From contig PTFA01000111.1 in NCBI GenBank assembly GCA_003342895.1, positions 2,144,199-2,208,198 on the forward strand: a stretch of 64,000 bases of DNA, given 5' to 3'. A model generated the notes under the pieces. It did not search any database. It had not been told where the DNA came from and saw nothing but the letters and a program-made list of their open reading frames with translations. A program made the translations under genes and the position numbers. The stretch is from Casuarius casuarius. Lineage: Eukaryota > Chordata > Aves > Casuariiformes > Casuariidae. Every line of letters begins with the position of its first letter. The first letter of the stretch is position 1. This document shows, piece by piece, positions 23,204 through 38,064 of the stretch.

Positions 23204-26200
23204 TCAGTTAAAAGATAAAAAGCACCTCTCAGATTTTTTTAGATTTCCCGAAAGATCTGAAACTGGCTATCCCATTACCCATGGAACATCATCAAGTCAC
23301 TTTGTACTTCATTTATGAAAAATTATAATAATCATTTCTTTCCCTCATTATTGATCTATCTACCTATTTTGGTTATAAACAGCTTAGTAGAGTATAGGTA
23401 TGAACTCTTACTGTAAGCACAGTTCCTAGCTCCTAGAGAGTTGTTTTCTCTTGGGAACCTTGAAATAATACCCTTATATATAAATAGGAATTAGTAATAA
23501 AAATGGAAACATTGGCAACCCTAAGATTGTTTATTTCTTAACACGAAGGTTTTTTAGAGGTCTTGATAAGAATATATTTTTTCTTATGAAAATGTCCTTT
23601 TCACAGTTTACCGAGGTACTAAGAAACTGCAGAAGATTTAGTAAAGTATTTTCCTCTTCTAAAAGGTGCAAGGTAGGCAGAAAAGAGTTAATATACTGAT
23701 TTATGAACGAAATAAGTAATTTGTTTCAGGTCATGTAGTCTCTGCTGAGAATTTAATGTACAAGCACAAATTCTCCATTTTAGAAAACATCAAAATGTAG
23801 CAAATAGTGAATCTATTGTTGGGTTGAAATAAATTTTCATTAGAAAAGATGAGGATAACCAGCAGTTGAGTTCCAAAATGAAATGATTTACCTTGAATAT
23901 CCTTCAAAAGCACTCCTACAGGAACTAAGAATTTAATATGAAGTTATTAGAATAAGCTTTCTTCTTTGAAAACAGCTACTGAATTACATGGGACTCTAAT
24001 TGTAATCATCTGTTAAAAAGACATGTCAAGGGAATCAGCTGCCTTTCAGGAAATGTAAGACCTGAGGCAGAGCTGTTTTATATGAAGGATGCAGATTATA
24101 GTAATGCAGAGAAGGAAATATTTTTTTTTTTGTGAAGAAAGAAATAAGTTGTCATTTGTACTTTAGTAAAATTAGTTACAATGTCTTCAGTATGTAGTTT
24201 TTCTGAGTTTGGGCCTATATGTTATACAGGGATTTTCTACTGTAAATGTATAGCTATTTTCAGGGAAATTTATTATGCCTCTATTAAAAATAAGGGAAAC
24301 ATACAACTGACCAGCTTAATGCACCTGATATTCTCCTAGAGATGTCAGTGGAACTTCTGCAACAAGCTCGCACAATGCGAGAATTAGTGATTACATTTCA
24401 TTAGGTAGACCTTCTTTTAAAATTAATTATCTGTTAATCATGATGGTTTAAGGGCCTTAGAATAAAAATCAGAAAAAAATCCACAACCAAAAAGCCTTGC
24501 CTTTTTCCAGAAGATGATATGGATGTGTGTTACATGTAAAGTCCCAGAATTAAAACTGTCAAGAGGTACCTTGAATAAACAGGTAATTTCTATTGATTAA
24601 AATTGCTATAAGTTAATAAAAATGAAGGACGCTGAATTCAATTTGCTAGTCTGTCTCAAAGCGTGTAAGTGTATAACTTTGCTGTGAATCAGGAACAGGG
24701 GAGATGAATTTCTAAAACTACCTGTCTGAGGATACACTACATAATATCCATCCATTATTTCTTGTCCGTGGGAGCAAGATGGCTGCATTCCAGGTTCATT
24801 ACAATCAGAGATGGATAAACTATGAAATTGGAGTTTGTACTGTCACACCTCTATTTTGTTATTTTATGAATGTAAGTTAATTGAAGCAATTAGAGAAATT
24901 TAAACAATCTTATTTAAACTAATGAGTTGCTGGAAAACTATTTGCACCACCAGCGATATTGCTATCTATTGTTGGTTTTTTCATCACACAGGGTTTTTAC
25001 TATGAATCACAGAGGTGAGGGTGAGAGGAGAGTTCTTTTCTTGATGATTGCAGCTACTGAAGATCTTTGATTAGAGTCACATAAACTCTTAATACATTCT
25101 AAGGAGAAACTTATCAACCATAGGGTTTGTGAACAATGTGGAAAATTTTCCAATAGCTTTTTACCTCTCTGTGAATACCTCAACTTCTATATACTTTTTA
25201 TGAGAGAAAGGAAATCGTGAGCCAAGGGACGGACATAGACAATTTTTGTACATTTCTGAATGGTTACTAAAAAGTGAGTAGGTCAGTGTACATGACATAC
25301 TGACAAAGAATGGAAAATGCCTTTGTAGTAGGATGGAAACTTCAGACACCAGAGGTTTTGTTTCAATAATGAAGACCCTCTTGTTCCACAGAGAAATCTT
25401 ATGAAAATTGACTTTTTGAAAGAGAAGCAAGAGAAAAAAAGAAAGCGACAAAGCTTTCAAATCTCAGAGTTAGTTAAGTACTGAAATAGATTTCCTAGGG
25501 ATTTTAGGGACTTCCCATTAGTGAAAAAAAAATTGGTTCAAATGTTTTAAGAGTAACTTACCGTTCCTTGATGACATCCCATCAGCTCTGTTTTCTGTGA
25601 CTCTAGGACAATTGGCTGGAGAATACTAATTCTGTCAATAAGATATGCTTAAATGCTTTTCTTGAAGAGATGTATTTAAAATTATCCTCAATACTGAGAC
25701 CAAGAAGTTTAGTTTTCTAAAATCTCAGTGATGAATATATTCTATTTTGTATTAGAATATTTTGTATCTGGTTACAGTTCACTGCTAATTGCCTGACTTC
25801 ATTTTTAAAGGTAAATATTTCATAAAGATTTGTTTTAAGGCTACAAACTCACTCAAGAGTGCTGGTACCTTGAAAATTCATACAAGATAACTGATGAAAT
25901 CAAGATGTTCCCTTTCTAGAACCATTTCTGAGTTTTCTCTTCATGGAAACTAAGATGTGGTGGGGAAGAAAGGAAGCTAGAGACTGCCCAGCCTTGGACA
26001 CAGGGCACCCACCCATGCAGGCAAAACAGAATGCGCGTTACGATTCAGAGACCAGATATAGCCAGGAGATTTACTTGTAGTCATATCAAAGGCTAATTAG
26101 AGGAAACCATGAAAAGGCTGGTGATATTAAGCCTTTAATAAAAACTGTGAAAGAAGGAACAGATAGGCAATAATATTTTTCGCACCAAACTTTTACAAGT

Positions 26201-28900
26201 GTTTATCTAAAGAACTTGCTAGTCTTTGATATCATAAGACATATTATATTTAGTTTCTAGATGACCTGTTCAATTTATTTCCTCCCATGATGTTCTGTCT
26301 CAAAACTTAAAATAAAAGCATGAGTCATCGTCATTGGCAGAAAAATGTCCATCTACAAATTCACTAGCCACTAAACATTCTCCTCTGGGTGCGTCAAAGC
26401 TCTTGGATTTAAGTGATATTGGATTATGTTTTCTGTTGATACTGTCCTACAAGCACAGACTGGTTTGTTTACTAGTAAGATGATATTTACTCATAGGGTA
26501 ATCTGAAAAACTACTAATATAGCCTAAGTATACATAGCCTTAGAACACAATCACTTCTAGCTCTTATGTTGCCAGAGTATCTGATTGTGAAGTGAAAATG
26601 CAGGCCAATGTGGATGGTTGGAAAACTCTGTTGGAGGCTTATTTTGCAATATTTGCAAGTAAATCTATTATAATTTCATGAATACAAAACAGCCTAGCAA
26701 TGAATTAAATGTTGATTCATTCAAAGTATGCATTCTTTACATCAGTGAAGGTTTTTTTTTTTTTTTAATTAACATTCTTATATTCTCAATTACGAGGCTG
26801 TATTTCCTCCCTTTTTTAAAAGTTAATAAGCCAATAAATATCTGTAGGGAGAATGTGGATAATTTAAATATATGTACACTTTTTTAATTTTCTTTTTCTT
26901 TTTTTAATTTATCTGAGACACAGTGATAGACATGGAGTTGACATACAATCAATTCTGAAAATTACTCTAAAATAATTCTATCAATATAGCAAGTATTCTA
27001 GCCAGTGACTGGAACCTGTGAAAACAAGGATTAGCAGTGCATTAGTATTGCTCATATTCACTGATGTCTATACAGATATGTTATACAATCTTTTCTAAAC
27101 AAATGTAATGAACTACGCACTAGGAATATTTGCACATAATTAGTAATGATCATCAGATCATTAATGATATTTTCCTTTGATGGTTAACCAACAGGTTTTA
27201 CTTCACAAATTCAACAGATTGGGACTTGCTGGAGTAAAGCAATGTGTGGAAGCTCAGCAAGTGTTGTTTGCCATGTTAAATTAGCCTCTTATGATGCATT
27301 GTGCTGGTTTCTGGGCAATGTGATGCAGTTGTTTCACCAAATTGGAAAGACAGAATCCAGACAGCTATAGAGCTTAACAAATAATGGTACTTTGAGAGAG
27401 ATGTGAGTCCCTGGAGCAGGCCAGAAAGTATCTGAAAACTCTTGACAAGATGATAGACTGGCAGACAAAAAGAATATCTTACATAAGTTTCCCAAAAAAC
27501 TGTTAGTGAAGAATAGTACCTATTTTTAGATATGTTTTCTTAGACGTACTTGTGCTTCAAATAAATATTACTTTCCCTCAAAGGTGTGGCTTGATCATTG
27601 TTGAACACTTTTCTTATCTCCATGGGGAAAGAATTTCAAAGATACTAAGTTGAACTTGACATAAATCATGGTTAGGATACATTAAATAGAACTGAACAAA
27701 GTTCCCAATCTGAAATTGCTGAGGGACTCAAACAGGGGGTGAGAAGGGAAGTCTGACAGAAAACAGGGAAGGTCTAGGGTAAGGTAATGAAGCATGGGGA
27801 GAGTCCATGACTACTTTACCACCTGAGCATTGAATCTAGGAGATAAAAAAAGGAATCACCAAGAGCCTGCTGGAAGATGAGCTTAAAATCCAGATGCTTA
27901 CAGAAATTATATCTACATTTTATACAAAGCTATAAATAGGTGCATTTTTATGTTTAATTTAAAATATAATTGATATATATTCTATGTCCCATTAGGTATT
28001 GTAATCATGGGCTTTATATTAGATGTTTTCCACAGAGGCCCCCTATAATAGCTAGGAGAACTGAATGTTTCTAAGGAAACATCTACTAGTACAAGAAGAG
28101 ATTAACACTGATAAAGAAAGGAGGTGAATTTGTAAGTAAGTAGGCTTCTGCATTCGCATAGGAAATATTCCCAACCATTAGCACAAAAGACAAAAATATT
28201 TTAAATTCCACTTAGTGACCAGAAGAACTAGTTTCAGGTAGCTCATCCAAGAAGCTCTAAAATCTAAAATATTTCAATATAGTCAACTGTTCCAAAAAGA
28301 TATTGGTGGTTTACTTTAAAGTCATGTAAATGAATAAAAGTGGTTTCCTTACTTGCTCACTTGTAAATCAAGAAAATTATTTTATAACTATTAATAAAAA
28401 GCANTTTTAACAGTGACCTTTCCCTGCACACTATCAATCTGGGAGAAAATTTATAGCAATGTCAGTTCTTGCCCTCATCCTCAGCCTTCTTGTAAAGATG
28501 ACAGAAAGTAGGAATTACATTTTCTCCTTTTTGATCCCCACTAACTAAATTGGACTGCCTCAAGGATGCTCTAACTTTTGCCAGTGCTGAGATGGGTTCT
28601 GACAATTTCTTTGGTCTCTGAGCTAAAGGTGTTTCAGTGGAAAAGCAAACTTGTCTCCTGGAGTATTTTTGGTGTTCTGAACTTTTAATGAAAGCACTTG
28701 GGCTTTTGTCTTGTCCTGTCAAACATCATTCGGAGCTCATTTTTCTTAAATATTATTTCTTTAATATTTAAATACTTTATAATGTGATTCTACCTCATTA
28801 ATGATGTTCTACAAAGATGGGACAAAAATTGTTCTTGTATCTCAGAAATCTCCTTGTGGACGTTCACCAAAGTCCAGCATGAATTAAAGAAAACCTTCAA
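23204..28900. other. Unique AT-rich noncoding sequence
   Basis: No gene, RNA or clear transposon. A 15-base T run lies at 26752-26766. A small hairpin with 8-bp arms ('taatgatc'/'gatcatta') lies at 27144-27163 and is compatible with chance at this base composition. Confidence 0.5.
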
Positions 28901-29740
28901 ATTTTGTTATTTCCTCTAGATTCTCTTCCAGACTCTCTCTGCTGCCATCTTTTCTAGTCACATCATCCTTTTTGTCACTCTGGCCCATTACTTGGATGTA
29001 TCGTTGACTTAGACTTCTCTTTAGGTCCACAGTTCTGTGCTTGTTGATTCTTCAAGGACCAGTCTTTTCTGTCCAACCACATTCCTAAAACCCTCATCCT
29101 GACTCTTGTCAACTTGTCAATTACTGAAACATCCTTTTCTTACTGATTGTAACAAGTGCAATCTCACAGTTTTTCTCCATTTAGAATGGAGCTGCAGAGA
29201 TGATTTCTCTACCCTGTCACTTTGACAGCATCACCTGCCTTGATACTTCTGTCTGTTGATTTCCACTCCTCCACTATATCAAACAAACCACTTCTCTTCA
29301 GTTTCAAGCATATCATGGATTATCCTCAACCTACCCAACAGCTCTCTTCCACCTTCAATATTTGGAAATATCCTCTGATTTGGTTCGTTATATCACATTA
29401 TTAACATTTCAGTCAAGCACCTCTGGTAGCTTTATGCTTCCCTTTATACTGCTTCTTTCACTGGGGAGACCATACCACACATTTTTGCCAGGCTGGTTCT
29501 TTTTTCTCCTTATAAATTCTCTTCCCTCCCTTCCCCTCCATTTTCCATGATACTTACATAGCCCCTAAAACTGTTTCAGGGCTGCTGTGCTGAAACAATT
29601 GTCAGTCAGTTGATTTTTTGCTTACATTGCAAATTACCTATGATAGGGACCTTTTTTCTTAACTCTGTTTCTGTACAGTGCTCTGTACATTGAGATCTTG
29701 GCCCTGAGGTGCTATGATGATTGAAAGGATCAAATTATAT
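28901..29740 (+). mobile_element. Ancient L2-like LINE remnant, plus strand
   Basis: The plus strand follows the order of an old L2-type amniote LINE 3' half. A degraded RT C-terminal block near 29090-29150 reads as a mutated 'T-L-(V/I)-I-S-x-x-D-Y-C-N'. A stretch near 29170-29230 reads like the 'Q-N-A-A-A-K' block, followed by a C/T-rich region. The 3' end at about 29675-29722 ('ctgtacagtgctctgtacat' then 'gaggtgctatgatga') resembles the common 'tgtacagcgcctagcacaat...ggcgctacgataatac' tail in turtles and crocodilians. Frames are shattered by stops and indels. The match is by remembered pattern only; the left border is approximate. Confidence 0.6.
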
Positions 29741-32700
29741 TAAAAAAAGCTAGTGAGAAAAGTTTCTTTTACTTATCCACTTCTTGTAGCAACATGATGT
29801 TCAAAAGCCTCGTGTTAAGGCTGTGACTGTAAGGGGAAATAAAATGTTCTCTCTTTCTTTAGCAAAGAAATTTTTTTCAAAGGATTCTTTGCTAAGATAC
29901 ATACTTGGAAATTTACAATCCCCCCTTGGATTTCTGGTGTAAATCTTGTACATGCAGATCTAAGAAGATCAGGGTCTTATTAATTCATTAGGGAAGTTCA
30001 TAAACTAGTCACGTGCTGGCAATATCTGTGATCGCAAGCTGTTAGTCACATATAGTTTATTTCAGTCTTTGTTTTCTTACTGTGCAGTTCTCTTTGAGCT
30101 CTCATTCTTTCCCACAGAATATTACACTCTTTGAATGGCACAAATGCTGTATGTGAAGCTTCCAAGCATCTCGTAATTCAGAACTATTGCTAGCTGAATA
30201 ATTAATTTACAGTGCAGTTTTCTATTTTTCTCTATCATGAAGATACAAAAAGGACCAGTCTTGTGGGGTTTAGAGGCTGAAAAAAATGCCCGAGCAGTTC
30301 AATACCAACACTGAGCTCTATGACACTATGAATAGAGATGTAGCTATTGTCATGGTCTCATTCATAGACATGTGCACATCATAACAATGAGCAGTCCTGT
30401 CTACTGCACTTCCTTTAATGTATTCAAGTAAATCCAGTGATTTTCCTTAAAGTTAAAACAGTTTTCCAAGAAAACTAGAAAAAGTCCCGTATTTGNCAGA
30501 CCCCTGGGTACTATTATTTTTTAGATACTGGCACTAAGTTCAATTCCGCATGGGACAGAACTGAGATGGTTTCCTACCCATCACTGCAAATAGTATACTA
30601 TCAAGAATACACGNTGCTGTGGGAATGAGAGAAGAAATGGAAAAATGGTGATTTNAAAAAATATATTTTTTGCATATAAAACAAACTGCAAATATTTGTG
30701 CAGTGCACATTACTTACCTAAGGTACATAGGTACAAATACATATAATTTCTCTAAAGGAAGTAGACATAAGTCACAGATATCAAGGTTAAGGAGAAGTTA
30801 AAAAAACAATTGTCTGAGGTACTAGACCTCCTGAATGGTGAATGGATATTTCATTTGACATTAATATAGCAATATGCATCATGAAAATGCAGTAAGGAAG
30901 AAATATTTCTTTGCTGAGGGCCTCTTTGAGTCAAAGAACAGCCTGGAGTTGTCCTTGAAACTTGTGCATATAAAATGGCCAGACTGCTAATAACCATATA
31001 CATTAAAAAAAACACCTGTCAATCTTTATACCATACCAGAATCTGTTTTGTAATTATCCATATAGCCCAAAGAACTAATCGGGGTGGGTTTATACATTAG
31101 TGCCTATGCTTTGCAAGAGTCAGAGATGAAAAAAAAAAAGAAAAAAGTATACAACTTTTTTATAAATGCTCCAACTTTTGAATTTCATAACAACTTTTAC
31201 TACTGAAAATGAATGAAGAGCACATCAGCAGTAGGATAAGAACCTTCCCAGCACATGGTATATACTAGTAGTTTTTCACCCATAATATCAGAACTAAAGC
31301 CATTGGTAAGAAAGCTATATATCATGTATATTTCTGTGTGCATAAAGTGTATGAGATTTGACAATTATGTTTAAGAGATTTGTTACAGCACTTGCACTCT
31401 GAATTCAGCATATCAGGATCATTTGGAATTTGCCGAGCTTTCATTGAATTTGCTCTGCNCATGTGTTGTGGGCTCAACATATTAACAAAATGTTCCTGTC
31501 CTGGTATCTGTTCACTGGACTCTCAGTACAAGCAGCTTCCAGAATCTATGCAGCTATGTCCAGGATTGCTCAGAAAGATATATGGAAGGTCTAGAACAGT
31601 ACTGTGGTTGTGCAGTGTCATGTGATGTGGTAGGGGATTCATAAATGCTAAATTTAGTGTGGCTCTGTGTTTTCTTTGGAGGTAATGGACAAAAGAGAGA
31701 TGTTTTTGAGGAGGACTCTAAGGTAGGAAAGATGAGAGGCAAAATTNTGTCTGTACAAAAATATCAAACTTTACAGGGAAAAAAAAACATGGGAAGATTG
31801 AATGACTTGTTTTCCACATGATTCTGCTTATTCTGAGGAAGAAAGTCATAGTTTTATTTAAAAAAAAGTTTTAAGGTATTCCAAAACAGTAGTATGAACA
31901 TGTGATTATCATTATGTACTATTCCCTTATTTGAAGTTTTTTCATATGTTCTCCTATGCTAGATAGTGACATTCTAGGTTTCAGTTTCAACAAATATTTT
32001 AGTAAAATGTAATATTGTAAACTAGATAGATAGAGGGAGAAGCTTTTACACACCCTCTGATAAATACTTTAAAAGATCTTTAAAACTTTTTAATGTTATT
32101 ATGAATAGTCATCTCACTGCCTTCCACATTTTTTTTCTGCTTCCATTAATTTTGTGCTGTAATATAAGTAAATGAACCTTTATAAAAAGATTATTTCTTA
32201 TCACCCTAATGTTAAGATACCAGTTTGCATACTTGAAAGAATAGGGTGATAAAATTGGTAATTTTTTCCAAAACCCACACTTATTTTCTATACAATCTCG
32301 ATAAATTCCATCAGCTATCCTTTGACCTTGGGAATAGCATCCCACACACAATGCAGAATGCCTTATAGTATTAAAAGGCTGCACAGAAAAAAGAAGAAAA
32401 GGAGATACTTCAGAAAAGTAGAGAACATTTCTTTTGTCTCCCATGTATTACTGGCTGTTTCTTTTGTACAAAANAAAAAAAACCCAGAATGCTAATTTGC
32501 CATAATTAAGCACACAGCAGAGTTATCATGAATGTAAAGAACAAAATGGCATATTTTATGATAAAAATGGATTTCCGCTTCCAAAGTGAAAGCTTAACAG
32601 ATTCTTAAAATTAGTAGCTTTTTGGTTTATTCAGAGCTTGTATTTTCAGCAGTCATGAAGGGCCCTAAAGGTCATACTTCTCACTTAAAACTCCATTTGA

Positions 32701-35134
32701 TATTTACATTTTAAGATCTAGTCCAGTTTTACTAGATATCTAGGTGAATATTTAGCACTGGAACTTAGGCACCCAGGTCTGGAAACTGTAATTGCCTTTT
32801 TCCTATGATAAACTAATATTACATGTAGTCAATAAAAATGTTGGAGGAAAGAATTTTAAATGTATTCATGAATAAAACATGATGATTCTCTATACTTTAC
32901 ACGTTGTGAATATTCACATAACAGCAAAAATATTCCAGAAATATTTACTTTTATCATAAATGGATTATCTTGTACTTGAAATGCATTATTTGTTAATAGA
33001 ACTTCTTAAATAATTATTTTATGAGATGAAGAGATGTTCCAGTGAAAGAATTCTCTGAGCAATGGTTAAAATTTGAGGAATCCTAGTTCATGTCCCCAGA
33101 TTAGGCAGAGTGAAGTTCTCTGCAAAGGAATCAGAGGAGCTTCCCATTATAATCAAATGTCAAATACTTCTTTCTCCCTCTACCTATAAAATTGGATTCA
33201 GTCCAAAAGGAGACTTTTTAGCACAAAGTAATTTACTGTGTAAATCTTGGTTTGTAATATTTTGGTATATTCTAATTCTTGGTTTATTCTATTGTAATAA
33301 GATGAGATTTTGGTTTATTCTGATTCTAATTATAAAAAGAGATATTAATACCTTAAACATTATCACAAAGATAATTTTGCACATCAGTCTTCTAATGGGG
33401 TGAAAGCAGGATTAGAAATACAAATCTGGTGCCATAATTTTTTTAAGTCTATTTAAGTTGACTCTTCAAGTTAAACTACATTTTTCACACAGATCACCAA
33501 GAGGGTAATTTCGATTCCTATTTTCCTTCCTTCAGCTCAGGACTTTTCCTCACATGAAGTCTAATCTTACTGAATTCACTTTTTGCTATTAGCTTCAACA
33601 AAACCCTTCATACTATTTCACTTGTAAAGTGATACTTCACTCCTTATACTCAGCCTTATATAAAGAAATCTGCCGAAAATAATGATATTCTTTGATTTTT
33701 GATGAGTTTTGTTTGGTTTTGAACTAGTCAGTTTTGAGATTTGCTTTGCATCCATACCTGACCATTGTGACTCCACAAACTGAATCATCTCCTCTGATCT
33801 AGCTGGAATTTGCACATTGCTACTGTATTGTGTACTTCAGGGAACAAAAATTCCCAAACCGACAAATAAATTAATAGATTCATATAAATNCTCCTTTTCC
33901 TAACTTCTCACATATAATTTTTTGTACTCTGATCTTGGGGGGTGGGAGAGGAAGGTTTACTATTATTTTGTCACTAAAACTTTTGGTGGAGAATATGACA
34001 TTTCTATTAAATCAGACTCAAAGGACCATCAAGACACTACAAAGCCTCTTGGCATTCAAAATCTATGTAAACACAACTGTTATATGGCTATAATGAAAAA
34101 TATTAAAGACCTCCAGCTTCTGCTATGCAGAATTCAGATCTGGGTTAACACTTGGAAAATATTTATAATTCAATATCTAATGGTATGTTAGCTTGCAGAA
34201 GAAATATTTTAGAGTTTCTCCTTTTGTAATAATTCTCCTATAAACATCAAAAGAAAGGTCAAATTACCTGCCTGATCTGTTTCCTCAGTCCTCAAAATAT
34301 TCTGATCATGGTATCTGTTCCTCGTACAAAAAAAAGGATAAAAGCCAGAAGAAATGTCGTCTTAGAGCATTTAGGAATTGCTGTCAACCAACATCATCCT
34401 GAAACCTGAAAAGCTTGGCTTGGACTTACTTACTAGGGGAAAAGTCTGTGAAATTGCTTACAAGGAAAGTATTTTATAGTCAGAGAATGTTTTGTCTCGA
34501 GGTTTTTTCTACAATTATGCCCACTATGAAAATCCCCATGTCACCTAAAATAAAGTTTTCAGTGTTATCTTGTTGTTTATTGTTTCTGTAATCCTTTTCC
34601 CTGAACTTTTAACTTTTTTACCTGAAGAAGAATAATCCAAAAAGAAACTATTGTCACAGGATGGAATTCTACCATGAGACACTAACTTCCTAGGAGACTT
34701 GGTTTGTGAATCATTTACTAAATTAAGAAGTAGTAATATTTACAAAGAAATATTTGAATTCATTTGTTTATTAATTTAGAAACAAATTTTATGGCTACGT
34801 ACTTGCAAGAAGATTATATAGCAAACTTTTACAAGAATTCTTCCTAAGACTTTGAGGAAAAAGAAAGTTTTAATTCTCCACAGGGAACCTGCAAAAAAGG
34901 CATTCTGGCTTTGACTGAACNAAAGCAGATTTAATCTTCAGGCTCAAGAAATTAATAAGATTTTGTGAGAAGAAGGAATACCTAAACTGNGAGCTAGAAG
35001 AAAAGTGATATATCTTGAAGAGCACTCAGAAGGGCATCTGCTAAGGATATAAACATTAGAAATGCATAACAGAAACAGAGAGAAAAAGAATGATTTAACA
35101 CTGATCTATTTCAGAAAAAATTGAAGGAACTGAC
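29741..35134. other. Unique AT-rich noncoding sequence
   Basis: No gene or transposon recognised. Scattered unresolved bases (for example 30496, 30614) and short A runs. Open frames (60-111 codons) lack domains. Confidence 0.5.
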
Positions 35135-35217
35135 CTAAGTTGTCTCTGCTTTGAACACGAGGTTGAATAGCTGACTTCCAGAGGTCCTCTCCAACCTACA
35201 TGATTCTGAGATTCTAA
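35135..35217 (+). mobile_element. CR1 LINE 3'-end stub, plus strand
   Basis: A short sense-orientation CR1 tail: 'gacttccagaggtcctctcc', then 'aacctacatgattctgagat', ending in octamer-like 'attctgag' and 'attctaaa'. Only the last 80 or so bases of the element are present, a severe 5' truncation typical of CR1. It is opposite in orientation to all other CR1 copies in the window. Confidence 0.8.
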
Positions 35218-37993
35218 ATAAGTCAGAAAAGAGAATAAAATAAAAATTTAAGAAGTCAAAGCAAGACATAAAAAGTACAATCATTTTATAAAACATTTAG
35301 GTGAACCTGAATGACAAAAACACGGTTCTGCCAAATACTCCTGAAATATGGCTATGACTAACACTAAACAATTAGTTCATGCAGACATGACTTGGCAATA
35401 AAATGCATTTATTCTTTCCTAAACTCCAAATACTTTCCCAGGTGCTTAAATTTCTTTACAATATATTTTATTTTAAGCTCAGCTATTCACATTTAAAGGC
35501 TAACTTTAATCCCATAAGCACTCAAGACAGCTGGCTTAGTGCTGCATACACTACTAAATGCTATTGAAGAACACAGCTTTAAAGTAAATAGATTTTAGCA
35601 TAATGACTTGAAGGGACTTGAAGTGCAGTGACTTGAAGACAGCCTGGCATAATTTTTGTCAGGAGAGTCAAAAGATGAGGAGGGAAGCTGATCTGTAATT
35701 TCAGGGAAAGAGGACACACGGAACATGCAGAAAATGTTGATTCTTCATAGAGCTCCTGGGTATTTAACTTTCTATTTGCCTGCAGCAAAAATGTGACTCT
35801 TGGGAGAGATCCAGCATTGATGAAAATATGGAGTGTTTTCAAATTTTGAACAACCTAAAATACAGAACTTGGTAAAAATGGGGGAAAAGGGGTGAAGGCC
35901 GACTGCATGTCAATACCAACCAAGCAACAAATCCTTTCTCTCTCCCCTCAGATACTTTAGGCAAGCCTAAGATAAAGCTGCAGCAGTAAAAGCTAGTTAC
36001 TAATTACGATTGAAATGAAATAAAGCAAGGTGAGTTACAGTCTTGCATCTCTATGCCATTCAAGATCTTAGTAAACTAGTGCATGTACCTGAAAGCATTG
36101 AAAACAACTTACTATATGCCCTATATGGTCTTTCAGAAGCAATCGTTATCTTCCACAGCACAGTGATCCAGAGAACTGATTTAGATACCCATATCTCTAT
36201 TGACTTAAATAATACTGTACTTTGCAACTATCTCATTAACTTTAATTCACCCATTTGTGGAGAAATAAAAAGACAAGATTAACAAAAGAAGTGTTTAAAC
36301 ATAATGAGTGAAAATTTGCACAGTATTAATTCCCATCTTATTTTCCTAAAAAAACATAGATTGCAAGCTTGAGATAGATTGTGCCAATTTATCCATGGAG
36401 ATGTTCTGTTTAAGAAAAAAATTGTTATGACTTTGTATCTGTGACTAGGAAGCACCTCAAAAACACAACAAATTGTAGCTCAGGTTTGTTAAATATGAGA
36501 CTGAAAATCTGCTAATTCTGACAAAAAGTATGTATTCAGTAAACCATAGCCACAGTCTTTGTATCCCAGCTATTTATCCATATTTACAATTGAAAAGCTC
36601 AAGCTACATTTGAAAAATAGATTTTTTACGAGAGACCTAGATAGCTAAAAATGCCTGTGATAGGAATGAATCTGCTCAATGACAAAAGAATATTTGCCCA
36701 CAGATAGAATCAGATGGAGCTGTGGAGGAACGTTGATGGTGCCAGCTCCAAAATCTATTTTGTTATATGGTTTACCCTAGGCGTAGTGGTTTGTTATTGT
36801 CTCTGCAGAACACATACATGGCTTTCTTAGGTTCCACAAGGACGTTAGGAATATTTCAACTTTGCCTGTCTTTCAATAAGATCATAGATTAACCCTAAGG
36901 AAAGTAATGTAGACTTGCTTTCAATCTGCAAATGTCAGGCTGTGATTCAGAGGAGTGGAGCCAGCATTCAGGACTGAGGCCACCATTCTTAAAATATTCT
37001 GTATTATGTTACAAAGGACTAAACAATCATCTCCCCCTACACTAATAGGAATTTATTTCTCATTGCATTTCATAGAACCAGCTTTTAAAAACAAACAAAC
37101 AAAACAAGCAAAAATACTTGGCAGGAAAAGCAAATATTTCTCAAACTTTCTGCAGGCAGTGAAGAGAGAGCAACATGAATCATCAGCTAACAGAAACATC
37201 CTTAGTCCTAAGGAATTGATGGACTTCTCATAAAGATATATGTAACTGCAGCAAGCAGTAGCATCCCCAGGCCTTGAAAAAATGTACCAAATTTTGATGT
37301 GTCTATGAGCTACTGAATGTGTATATGAATCATAATAAGATGTCACTGAGACATGTTAAGGCACACATTGTGAATGAGAAAAAGTTTCTACTAATCTGCT
37401 TCTGTTAATTCTGGCTTCATGATTCTGTGGAATCATGACATCAGATTTAAACAATACTGATTCCTCTACCTACTAACTGCAAATCAATTGCTTCTAANGC
37501 CAAGTAGAGAATAGAATAATTAATAGAGTATATATGTTATAAAATTTGCCAGATCACATTCAGAACCAGAACACAAAAGGGCTTTACTTAAAAAAAAAGG
37601 ATACAAAAACATTTAACAAATTATCAGTAATTGAACTGCAGCAAAATGTGGGGTTTTAATTAAATTCCTTAATATGAAACTATTTCAGAACCTAGTTTAA
37701 AAAAGCACGGTTATATACAAGCTTTTAAGAATGATTTTAGAACTTTGGCACTGAAAAATGTGACTTCATCAAAATACTAATTTGTTTTGTTTTGTTTGCT
37801 TTCTCACGTTGTAGTTAAGCTCTAGAATAACAGGCATTGTACAACGCCTTTCCAAGTTCTAAAGAGCAGGTAAGGAATGTTTTAGTGTAGCACCTCTTAG
37901 CCTGAGGTAGAAGAATGAGCAAAGCCATAGCAGGAAGCTTTTTCCAATCCAATTATTTCCATGTTCTTTTGGAACAGGTTTTAAAAATGTGCC

Positions 37994-38064
37994 AAAGAAG
38001 AAAAAGAAGAAGAAGAAGAAGAAGATCACACATCTATTTATTTATTCATTTATTTATTTATTTG
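37994..38064. repeat. (GAA)n and (TTTA)n microsatellites, adjacent
   Basis: An interrupted GAA array (37994-38025) is followed nine bases later by about seven TTTA units with one 'TTCA' variant (38034-38064). Confidence 0.93.

Noticed and set aside
37417..37438. Hairpin with 9-bp arms and a 4-base loop
   Set aside because: Arms are too short for a microRNA precursor or MITE; expected by chance in 64 kb of AT-rich DNA.
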